A stretch of DNA of 31,212 nucleotides, taken from positions 1 to 31,212 of the forward strand of contig VHZZ01008604.1 in NCBI GenBank assembly GCA_009801015.1. The letters are read 5' to 3'. Position 1 is the stretch's first letter. Each line of letters opens with the position of its first letter. Shown here piece after piece: positions 20,705 through 31,212 of the stretch. This DNA is from Silene noctiflora. Lineage: Eukaryota > Streptophyta > Magnoliopsida > Caryophyllales > Caryophyllaceae. The notes under the pieces were generated by a model. That model worked only from the letters and a program-made list of their open reading frames with translations, was not told the DNA's origin and did not search any database. A program made the position numbers and the translations under genes.

Positions 20705-23700
20705 TTAGAGATCGACGTTCCAAACGGCAGCATCTCCTTCACCACAGCTATTATGCACGTCTTTCATCCGGTCGACAGATTTGCATACTCCACTGCACGA
20801 CCAGTCGAATGATGCTACACATACATTTCCTGCCTGTGTTTTCCATTCGCAGTCTGTCATATTTGAAAGCAGTAGCTCAGAAGAGAGTATCCCTAACATG
20901 GGCGACATGTAGACCTGGAAAACAGGCATTCATGTCTGGTACAAGTTGGACAAGTCCACGCTGGGTTAGGTCTCTTTTGGGCACGGTTCAGTTACAGGCC
21001 AGATCAATCAGGTTAGATCGGAGTATTTGGGTATGATCAATATCGTGTTTAATAATGTTCTTGCCATCTAGGCATCTATGTGTCTCCGGCTCTCGGGTTT
21101 GCTAATATTTTTCAAGTCAGTCGGGTCCACTCCGTTTGCCAAGTTTAGCAGTACGTCTATGTGGTTCAGATAACAAGTCATGTTTCGACATAGCACGTAC
21201 CTGGAGGAGTTCCACAACACATAGATCGCTCATCCACATGTTCCACTTCTAAGCCAATCAACCAGGCGCCAAGAGAAACGTCTTCGTTAGCGTAACGATG
21301 CAGAATCGGCCTGTGATACATTGGTTATAATTTCTTAGAAACAAGGATAACTCTTCATTCATGATGAACCTGATTTGTTAACTGAGATAACTTTGGCGAA
21401 GTCTGTAATATCAAGAAAATGTAAGAGACTCACGCATTTGTGGATATATAAGTTGCGAGATCCTTGGATATCGCATATATCTGTCCGGTAGCGTGCCTGA
21501 AATATTTATTCCCCTCTTCTCCAAATTTCCAGAATTCTGGTTCATGATACTTCACGACCCTGCACATAATATCATTCGGCCATCATTCATGCACATTCAG
21601 TAATACTTAGAAGTAGACCTGACAGCGGGTTAGGTTTCTCTCAGGTTATTAGGGTTCAGTCTATTGAGGAAGTGATTTGGGGTACGAGCTGGGTTAGGTT
21701 TGGGTCATTTTTTTGGGCAAGTGGCAACATGGAGGCTCGTCGGATCTAAGTGTGAGTATTAAAGCTTTATGTTGCAAATTAGTCAATTCAAGTTCAGACT
21801 TTTTGGGCTGGGTCGAGCGATGTCTATTCGCGCCTTGTTTATTAAGACTCTAACACCGAACCATAGTGTAAAGGTTTTGAAAATCACCTTGACTGCATCA
21901 CATTTTGAGGTGATATTGCTCGCATTTAGCGAGATTAGATCACAGCAACCAACACAACAATCACGAGCATGACCAAAGTTGACATTTATTACTATGATTT
22001 AGGATCTCATCAGTCGGGGTTTGGATTTTGGGTTTGATTTCGGGTTAATGTCTATTTCGGCTTTGTTTAGTCAAAGTTTAATTCAACGCACTACTCTCGC
22101 TCTAACTAATGCCCGCGAGTTTGTGGAGGTTAGCTACTCACTTGTTGGAAAGAACAGGTCCAGACTTCATGCAACCGATATAGATCCTGGGTTTTGACTT
22201 GTATCTCAACAAAGTCGTGGCCATCGAACCTAGAACAACATTTCAAATGAAATATCTGATGTCAAAAGTGCTGCAAATCTAAAATTCAACTCAAAAAGCA
22301 GAAATTACTGCTGAATGTTTGAAAGTGACTAACCCAAGTTCAGGTGAATATCATCATCCACTTTGACATAGAAATCTGCATCCCAAAGGGTAACAGCAGT
22401 TGAGAAATAGAGACGCGTCTTGGTGGAGAGTTCATGGTAGCCTTCGACATGGTTTAGCCGCAGGAAATCTTTGTACTCTTCTTCTTCGGAGTCAATTGCT
22501 TTGTCAAGAACACCTCCTGGTGTCGCGCTGTGCCCTATTACAAATCTAATGACTATGCCCTTTTCTTTCTCTAGTTTCTTTAGTTTTTCCCCTGCATTTT
22601 TGAAATAACGGAATTCAGGAGTAAAGCACGCATGAGCGTAAAAATGTAGAACTGATGATTTAAGACAATTGAAAAAGGATGGGTCGATTATTCATTTCCA
22701 ATGGAGTCGGAACTCATTTTTATCAGTTGTGAATAACAGTCTCGAGGCTCTCGAGCCAGTTGTCATCATTGGTTGTTTAAGAATGATATGGATTATAGAC
22801 CTTGCGGCATCCAAGTTTGTCTAAGGGAGGATCTCCTTTTTTTGCTGCTGAATGCTGTGTTGATCCCAATCACAACAAAAGCCTTCTGTATACTCTGATT
22901 TGAAGCCTCGAGTCGTCTATTTTCCGCTTCTGCCAGTTTAATCTCCATGGCTGAGATTTTTCTATCCAGAGACCTGCCAGTTTGTTTATGACAGTTTGAA
23001 GTATAAAGCAGCAAAAAAAAAGGTACTATCTTTGATACATTAAGAACTCGGAAGACGAGATATTGAATGAGAAAAACAAAAACTAATGAAGACTGTACAT
23101 ACTGAATTGCTTGGTGCGTCTTCACAACTTGTCCCATGATATCTGCAGATTTGCCCTCAACTAACATCTGATCAATTTATAAGCACAAATTAGAGGAACT
23201 TTTAAGCATATAACCGAAATTTTAAGCGGTATAGTTAAATCAATAGTTCCAGTCTATTACAAGGCAAGGGAGTCGGAGATTGTTTCAAGATAACTCGTAA
23301 TGAAAAATGGGTCGACTGGCTGCTACATTATGATATGACAGCCCAAATGGTTCTACCATGACCCAGAAAACCATATTATGAACCACAACAACAACAAAAC
23401 CTTAATCCATTAATGAACTTTGGTCTATTCGCTCCTACTTCACGATATAAGAAATGCAAATTGCCCCAGTAGACCAAAAAACCACAATTAAGTTACAGCA
23501 TTCTGAAAGGTACCGAAAAAAAAGAAGCGTGGTTAGATTTGCTCATCAGACTTATACCAAAAGCCAAAACCAGAACTGACAAAAAACCAAAAAAAAGCGC
23601 ACCCGTTTATTATGATCCGAATCTTGACCCGTTCTGGTTAGGGGCAATTTATCCAACTTGAGATGGTTACTGATCAGTGAAACCTGATTTTTGACTTCAG

Positions 23701-23803
23701 CACTCTGAGGATTCCAACTTTGCCTGGTAAGAAGTGAACCAGCCAGAAAGCTGGCTATGCACAGCAAAATCAGAGCTTTACCAGAAATAGCCTTTGCTCT
23801 CAT
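20705..23803 (-). CDS. Beta-1,3-galactosyltransferase, GT31 family with DUF4094 stem
   Basis: Golgi type II membrane enzyme, expected to transfer galactose from UDP-galactose onto glycans such as arabinogalactan proteins. Exons in transcription order: 23803-23603, 23167-23103, 22973-22801, 22591-22334, 22229-22142, 21559-21434, 21310-21201, 20853-20705. They total 1170 bases, 389 residues plus stop, all GT-AG and in phase. A signal anchor lies at residues 8-25 ([19 protein letters not shown]). The DUF4094 stem follows ([20 protein letters not shown]), then the Galactosyl_T core: [23 protein letters not shown], the metal-binding DDD in VDDDIHLN (225-227), [40 protein letters not shown], and the clade-typical tail [26 protein letters not shown] 23803 gives the usual short cytosolic tail. 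An in-frame ATG at 23842 would add 13 residues. The TTG further upstream is not a start, and the TTGCAG there may be a 5' UTR acceptor. The sequence does not decide which B3GALT paralogue this is. Confidence 0.93.
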
Positions 23804-23842
23804 TTTCTTTGAGTCGATTTCGAGTTGCCTTACACAAACCAT

Positions 23843-25725
23843 CACATTCGTCGTCAGTTCAATTCGACTAACGAGCTTCCTCCTTGCCTGCAACAGTTTT
23901 TCACCTTATTTAACACTAAAACAAATTCTTCAAGTAGTTTTTCAACCACATACACTATTTAAGTATGCAATTATGAAACCTATGACATTTATAGAATTAG
24001 TTCAGTAATTTAGCTCGACATTCGACAAAGATATATTCGTCTTTATATGACATTTCCGGTGGATTGAGTGTTTTCTTGGCTTATGTAGACATCCTAGTTA
24101 TGTTTAACTCTGTCATGTTCTTCATCACATATTTAGTTCATTGCCAAAAATAGGTCATAAATTCATAATATAGGTTTATATATGTGGAAAGTCAAATAAA
24201 TGTCATATTATCAAACATAATTGCAGTATGATTAAGACCTTTAAGATGAGAACTACAAGGTATCTTCATCTATAATTCATCATTATAAATCAGGGGACAC
24301 GGTACATGTGAGTCGTGACGCTTACACAGTTTCATTTAGGAGCATACTTTTGTCATAGATGAGTCGACCTGACTCGAACTCAGTTGATGAATACATACAA
24401 CTGAGTCTAATGTCCAAGATGGCAATGCAATCAATGGAACAACTCACCTGGTTCTTTAATATTTCGTCACAACATAGTTTAAGTTCGGTTAACATGAATC
24501 GCTACTAAAAACCCATCAATTTCTAACAAGAAAAAAAAAAAAAAAAGCAAGCTAACAGTTGAGGAAATGCTAGAAATCAAATCATTAGTTTCTACAAAAT
24601 ACCTTGTGATAGCTGCTGACATATTTGGCATTACTTGCAAAAGCAAAATATAGCGGCAAACCCGAAATTTTATTTGGTTGAAAACATTTTGTTTTCACTA
24701 ATTTTAATTGTTTTTGTAGAATTCATCTAATATCTACCAAATTAAGATGAATTTTAGCAATGTAGTAGATGAAACAATTACTTAAAAACAATAAACAAAT
24801 TGCGTCTTTTTAGTAATTTTCATCGAAGTTGTGCATGTAGCTAGGCTGGCAGTTTACTCATGTGCTTTCCATGCTCTTAACAAACAATTCCCAACTTTTA
24901 ATTCTTCTCATTTTCAATTACTTTTTATCTACAAATGCTCAGTAAAATTAGCTCCTTAATTAATTTGTGAAAACATACCGAGATATTCGAACGATAAATT
25001 GTAACTTTCTCATTTTTGAAAAAGAGTTTTAGTATTATGTAGGGTTTCTTGAATTGAAATCGGAAAAGAGTCGTGTTTTAATTTGAAATGTACGAGTTTA
25101 TAGTCATGTTAGTTGGCAATATCAAAATATTACAGCCCGAATATAAAATAAATAAAACCCAATAAAAGAAAAGTTAGATGGCGCCGCTTGGTGGTACCAA
25201 GTCTCGGTACCCCTTACTAGTACCCGCCTCTCACATGCAACATATAAGGATAGTAAGGAAGGTCCCCATTTATAGTCACTTTCCCACACCAACCTCAAGT
25301 CCTGAACACACCCTACAGGCTACAGGCTACAACCTCAATTTTTTTTTTTCCAAAGCGAAAGTCTCCTATAATACGGTTTTATAATAAAACATTGTACCAC
25401 CTATTAAAGACGATGGTTCCATTCTCAAAAAACATGGTAGTCAACAAAAGGTTTAAGTAAAACAATACTCGATTTAACAATAGCACTTTTATAAAACCGA
25501 ATCACCATACCACACACAAGAACTAGTGATTTAATACAAAGGTGTCTACTTATGTATTTTTTATATTTCATATAAAATGTATCCCAATGTGAAATATACT
25601 TTTGAATATTATTATTATGATCTACTTATATTATTATATATTAATAAAAACGCACCTTATAACTCACATACGTACCAAACAATGACTTTAAGTAGATATT
25701 CATTACCTAAATAGACAATAATCAT
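23843..25725. other. Intergenic region upstream of the galactosyltransferase
   Basis: It holds the minus-strand promoter of the galactosyltransferase, but no core element can be fixed. An A-run lies at about 24530-24547. The stretch 25170-25390 is less AT-rich and includes short direct repeats (CTACAGG three times near 25312-25330), possibly old LTR sequence. 25390-25725 is very AT-rich. No gene is visible. Confidence 0.45.
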
Positions 25726-25729
25726 CTTA

Positions 25730-25800
25730 TGCTTCAATGGTTAGAATGTCAGTTATAGAGTTGGAGGTCATGGGTTTGATTCCTCTCAACAACAAAACTT
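25730..25800 (+). mobile_element. tRNA-derived SINE head (pol III A/B boxes)
   Basis: A degenerate A box (TGCTTCAATGG, 25730-25740) and a B box GGTTTGATTCC (25773-25783, one mismatch to GGTTCRANTCC) sit at tRNA-like spacing. Flanking bases do not form an acceptor stem, so it is not a tRNA gene. Its 3' end and duplication are unresolved; it may run into the next 100 bases. Confidence 0.5.
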
Positions 25801-25904
25801 ACCAACCTCTCTACAAGAGGTGGTGCATGGACATACATGCATGTTCGGTGAGTGGCGGTCAGTGCGGGGTCCTAGCTAGGGTGTCGTGGCACATAGGGCT
25901 CGCA

Positions 25905-26217
25905 CTTATTATGTCCTAGCCAATTTAGATACTAACACATTGGTCGCTAATTTAGAAACAACTAAATTGGTCTCTAAGTCGGTCACTAGTTTAGCTACTA
26001 TACAATTTGTTGTCTCCAATGTAGCCACTTCAACTTCGGTCTCTATTATTGTCGCAAAAGTAGATACTTCACATTTGGTAGCTAAAATTAGTAGCCAATT
26101 CTGTAGCAAATTTAGCGACAAAGCTATTAGCTACGGACCTCTATTTATAATTAGCTACCGAAATCAAGTGATTTGCTACTGAAATATCTGTAGCTAATTA
26201 TCTTTCAACTTGTAGCG
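25905..26217 (-). mobile_element. CACTA-like terminal block with subterminal repeats
   Basis: Dense short motifs recur in both orientations: TTAGCTAC, TTAGCGAC, TTTGCTAC, GTAGCTAA, GTAGCAAAT, CGCTAATTTAG. Such arrays are typical of CACTA (En/Spm) ends. On the minus strand the block begins CGCTACAAG at 26217, one base from the canonical CACTACAAG, exactly where HSP70 similarity stops. The other terminus was not found, so element length is unknown. Open frames on both strands (for example 25886-26182) arise from the repeats. Confidence 0.5.
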
Positions 26218-26499
26218 ACGAGAGATAACAGAAGAGAAATCAACACTCTCATAGAGGCCATCTATTTTAATAGTAGTCTCACTAGTTGTTGACAATACCC
26301 TTTTGCTCTTTCACACGCAGTTCTCAACCTGCCTAGAGCTTTAGGATTTTCACTAATCTCTTTATTGTGCTTAGATTTAATCTCAGTCATGAAATATCTC
26401 AACATTCTATTGTCGAAATCCCCGCCTCCAAGGTGTGTATCCCCAACAACCGCTTTAACCTCAAACGAGTCCTTCTCAACTACCACTAATGATACGTCA

Positions 26500-28099
<1,600 letters not shown>

Positions 28100-28104
28100 A
28101 GGAT
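28100..28104. repeat. 5-bp target-site duplication (AGGAT), right
   Basis: Partner of 26756-26760. It lies within HSP70 exon 2, in the codons for MIL. Confidence 0.85.
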
Positions 28105-28847
28105 CATGGAGGATATCTCCTCAGCAGAAAACTGCTTTTCTTCTCCTTTATAAGTCACCACCACCATCGCTTTATCCACAAATTTAGCATCGACCTTAGA
28201 AATGACCTTAAAAGGCCAAAGTTTGATCTCTCTCTGTACAACTGTATATGAGAAACTTCTATCAATTAGCCTCTTTACCTCTGTCAAAACCATCACGTTC
28301 AATTATTTTGAAAAATTCACTAGTGTTGCGAAAACAGAAAAGTAAAGCTCAAAATATTAAAAAATTTGTGATGAAAGATACCACAACATTCAGTAAAATA
28401 TGTCATCCAAATATCCATGTACTACATAGCAATGACCTCTCCAAAAGACATCTCAATTTCCCATTTCCGACTTCATACATTCGATCACTGAACAGGTATT
28501 CGCTAATTGTTAAAAGGGTTGCACTCCTACCAAAGACCAAGCAGTAAAAATCAGAAGAAGCTTTGTAAATCGACACAACAAATGTGTCTTTCCATGGAAC
28601 AAGAACACGGTATCAGTGGTGAAGACGACATGCTAAGAATGGAATGTAACTGGTCACATTCAATCCGATTATAACTTAACAATTTTATATACCTTACAAA
28701 ATTTGTTAGTTAATTGCTCCGTACTATATAACTTCTTAAATTCTACTTGGTTTTCAATGTTATTTGTCTATCTTCTCTATTATAAGTTTATAACCACTTT
28801 TCCCAAACACCTCCACCGTTTACAAACTATCCATTCACTATATACTA

Positions 28848-28937
28848 CTCCCTCCGTCCTAATTATTTATTTACCTTTGACTGTGTATACTCCTCACAAA
28901 GAATGGAAAGACAAACAAACAATTGAGACAAATAGAG
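28848..28937. mobile_element. 90-bp Stowaway MITE inside the HSP70 pseudogene intron
   Basis: Starts CTCCCTCCGTCCTAATTA. The right end read in reverse gives CTCTATTTGTCTCAATTG, an imperfect inverted repeat. TA flanks at 28846-28847 and 28938-28939. The interior (TTATTTACCTTTGACT) fits Stowaway elements common in Caryophyllales. Confidence 0.7.
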
Positions 28938-29507
28938 TAAGATAGTAGTGGAAATGGCTGTATTTTCGTAGAAAAATTCTGCCAAAAGATTATTCCTTGA
29001 CAACGTTTTCAATAGGAACACAAACAATTAGTGCCTAGCTATTTTTCGAATCTCATCGTAATATAGCAACTCATTGACCTACTTAAAACCTATGTTATTT
29101 CAACACTTCACTTAGCTACCGTATCGCGTGCCTGACACCTATCATCATGTCCGACCCAACACGACACTTCACCTTGGACCAAAAAATTGAAAAATTTGCA
29201 CAAAATAGCCGTATCCGACACTGAACACATGTCGGAGTAACACATTTTAGAACACAGTCGGAATAACCGCTTTTATTCTCGTAACAATTAACAAACCGAA
29301 CAAAGGAGAGCTGGGACTACATATTTCCCAAAAAGGAAACCCTAAGTTAAAAAAAAAAACCTTTGGCACCTTGAACAAAGCGGAACTAAAGTGAGCTGAA
29401 ATGAAATTAAGACCGTCAAAAAGTCGATTCCTTTTTCAGTAATTACAGGACAAAAAATGAAAAAGGTTAAATTTAGAAGTAGGGAGAGAGAAAGGACCGT
29501 AAATGGT

Positions 29508-29515
29508 GTTGGTAA
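29508..29515. repeat. 8-bp target-site duplication of the hAT MITE, left
   Basis: GTTGGTAA here, against GTTGGTAG at 29949-29956: seven of eight identical. Merging them restores NPTNTIY in HSP70 exon 1. Confidence 0.8.
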
Positions 29516-29948
29516 CAGGGGCGTTTTCAATGGGGGTTCATGGCGTTCCATTGAACCCCCATTGAAAACAGATAAGAACAATTTAGTGTAGTATTGTATT
29601 ATTATTGGAGATGTGGTGTACTGGTAAAACATGATTGTTTTTGTTTTGCAGGTCATAGGTTCAAATCCCATGACTCCATTTTCCCTTAAATTTTCTTACT
29701 TCTAAAATATGGGTTTTAAAATTTTCTATAATAGATTTTCTTTATGTTATTGACTTCAATAACATTTTCCGTTGTTACTCATCTACTGTATCAGTATTAC
29801 AATGAGTTTTTGCTTAATGTCAAAGCCAAATTTATCAATACATATCATAATTATTTTTTCAGAACTTACCTAAACATTACAGTGTTAGTTTACAAAAAAA
29901 TGCGGGTAAGATTGAACCCCCATTATACCGGTCCTAGAAACGCCACTG
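29516..29948. mobile_element. 433-bp non-autonomous hAT element in HSP70 exon 1
   Basis: The left end CAGGGGCGTTTTCAATGGGG and the right end read in reverse CAGTGGCGTTTCTAGG share a CAGKGGCGTTT terminus, typical of hAT elements. An 8-bp target-site duplication flanks it. There is no transposase. Inside are a perfect 18-bp hairpin (29523-29540 with 29552-29569) and a tRNA-like segment (29609-29680). Confidence 0.8.
29609..29680 (+). mobile_element. tRNA-like segment with pol III boxes inside the hAT MITE
   Basis: An A-box-like TGGTGTACTGG (29613-29623) and a perfect B box GGTTCAAATCC (29658-29668) are about 35 bases apart. GGAG upstream and CTCC downstream could pair like part of an acceptor stem. 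No proper anticodon arm is apparent. Likely a SINE head nested in, or captured by, the hAT element. Confidence 0.5.
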
Positions 29949-30144
29949 GTTGGTAGGGTTAGTAAAAGCTTGATTTTTGGCAACTTCACCAAAAAATCTG
30001 TCGTTTGGAGTGAAAGCGACACAAGACGACGTTGTACGGTTACCTTGATCGTTGGTGATGATTTCAACTTGACCATGCTGCCATACTCTGACACATGAGT
30101 ACGTCGTCGCGAGATCGATTCCTATCGCCGCTGTACTTTCTGAT

Positions 30145-30184
30145 CCATTTCCCGCCATTTTCACGAGTAATTTTTATCTGTCCC

Positions 30185-30240
<56 letters not shown>

Positions 30241-30322
30241 TAAAATAAGAGAGATTGTGTTGATTCTTGGCAAAACAAGCTTCTTTCCATTTCCCGCCAT
30301 TTTCACTGAGTAATTTTCATCT
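30145..30322. repeat. 35-bp direct duplication around the HSP70 start, flanking (GA)n
   Basis: 30145-30179 and 30287-30322 match except for one indel and one T/C change. Both contain the minus-strand AAAATGGCGGGAAATGG start context of the HSP70 pseudogene. The copies lie 142 bases apart and enclose the microsatellite. Confidence 0.85.
30189..30237. repeat. (GA)24 microsatellite
   Basis: An uninterrupted GA dinucleotide run of 49 bases. On the minus strand it is a (CT)n tract in the leader of the former HSP70 gene. Long LSLSLS frames read through it are artefacts. Confidence 0.97.
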
Positions 30323-31212
30323 CCGGTGACGTGAATGATGTTGGCGGCGTCGAGCGTTAGGCCGGAGTTGGTAGTGGTGGTGCGAGGTTGATTCAGGTGA
30401 AAGTGGTGGTGACCGTTGGCGGTGATAATGGTTGAGGGTGGTTGAAGTCCATGATTCCCTTTCCCCGATCTTCTAATTTGAAACCAAACATGTGAGTAGG
30501 ATAGGGGTAATTTCTTTCCTTTCCTTTCCATTTCCTTTTCGATTCCATTCCCTTTCCCTTAGTTGAACCAAAAGCCCCCTTACTTTTTTACTTTTTTACT
30601 TACTCGGTTGTCCACTTGTTCGTCTTGTACCAAGCTGTGCATATTATCGGTTTATTTTTTAAAATTTTATTGGAAAATGTATGAGTTTCTAGATCCAACT
30701 CGAATAATTTAGGAGATTATAAGGTAATATTGATGGTATTTACGATTTATCAATATTATTGCAAGGTCGGTAGGTTGATTTTTTTTTTTGAAGGACAAGG
30801 TCGGTAAGTAGTTGTTAATTGTTATCTTATAGGGTATTATTGTGGGTTTTGGATTTGGTGGCGGAACAGTTACGTAGTATATAAGTACTCCCTCCGTACC
30901 ACACCAAAGGTAACATAAGGAAAAATGGAGTATTTAAAAAAAGTTGGAAAAAGTAAGGGTAAAAAGGGAAAAATAGGTGGGGTATGTGATTGTGGGTTTA
31001 ATTGTGGGTTGATAGGTAGGGTATGTAGTGACATTTTGTGTAAATATCAAATGGGCCGGATATAAGGATGAATGAAACAAAACCTGAGATTACTCTGATG
31101 TGTCCAATTTATGTATAATTTAACCCCCTATTTTAGCTCGGTTTTATTTGATTATTGCACTTTTATTAGTGTATTTGTGAGCTAATTCCGTGTTCTAGGT
31201 GTTTTGCTTGTG
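30323..31212. other. AT-rich flank with one MITE end
   Basis: No gene is visible. 30510-30560 is a C/T-rich run (TTTCCTTTCC units). At 30886-30920 a Stowaway-type start, ACTCCCTCCGTACCACACCA, is followed by AAGGTAACAT, but no matching right end is found before the window closes, so the element is partial or decayed. Confidence 0.45.

Noticed and set aside
23843..23893. Start of the galactosyltransferase at the upstream TTG (23893)
   Set aside because: Not an ATG; the sequence there (TTGCAG) looks more like a 5' UTR splice acceptor.
25730..25800. Functional tRNA gene
   Set aside because: A and B boxes are present, but there is no acceptor stem or anticodon arm; a SINE head is more likely.
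25886..26182. Repetitive 98-codon ORF and its antisense partner
   Set aside because: Both frames come from the short TAGCTAC-type repeats of the transposon end; the apparent protein repeat is a by-product.
29609..29680. Functional tRNA gene
   Set aside because: B box is perfect, but the anticodon arm is missing and it sits inside a transposon.
30064..30531. 155-codon minus-strand ORF with an LSLSLS run
   Set aside because: It translates the (CT)n microsatellite and overlaps the HSP70 start in another frame; no family resemblance.

Overview
The window is nuclear DNA of a flowering plant. Genes have many GT-AG introns, the intergenic DNA is full of transposon debris, and the gene families (mitochondrial CLPX, a plant GT31 beta-1,3-galactosyltransferase with a DUF4094 stem, HSP70 with the conserved plant intron) are plant families. 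Several Stowaway-type MITE ends (CTCCCTCCG...) and frequent TACGGAGTA strings suggest a Caryophyllales-type genome (beet, quinoa or spinach relatives). That placement is inferred from repeat style only.

Layout. 1-2051: degenerate repeat DNA, including a broken Ty3/gypsy gag on the minus strand (about 1700-1922). 2052-4455: a 5'-truncated, frameshifted LINE (plus strand) bounded by a perfect 16-bp target-site duplication. 4546-4657: a small MITE. 5128-15161: a complete 16-exon CLPX gene (plus), rebuilt as 665 codons plus stop with every exon phase consistent. It includes one GC-AG intron and several MITE or hairpin insertions in introns and the 3' UTR. 15724-15763: a 40-N assembly gap. 15818-20091: a three-exon gene (plus) for a 133-residue glycine-zipper membrane protein, possibly TGD5-like, with a 3.1-kb second intron. 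20705-23803: an eight-exon gene (minus) for a 389-residue GT31 galactosyltransferase, convergent with the previous gene. 23804-26217: repeat-rich intergenic DNA with a tRNA-derived SINE head and a CACTA-like block of subterminal repeats. 26218-30158: an HSP70 pseudogene (minus) truncated to the first half of the ATPase domain. A hAT MITE (8-bp TSD) splits its exon 1 and a solo-LTR-like element (5-bp TSD) splits its exon 2, and a CACTA-like end cuts off its 3' side. 30159-31212: a duplicated leader with a (GA)n microsatellite, then AT-rich DNA and one MITE end.

The three intact genes are unrelated housekeeping-type genes: mitochondrial protein unfolding, probable plastid-envelope or other membrane function, and Golgi glycosylation. 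There is no operon-like logic. The most informative structure is the HSP70 pseudogene with its datable nested insertions. I found no evidence for a new defence or biosynthetic system.
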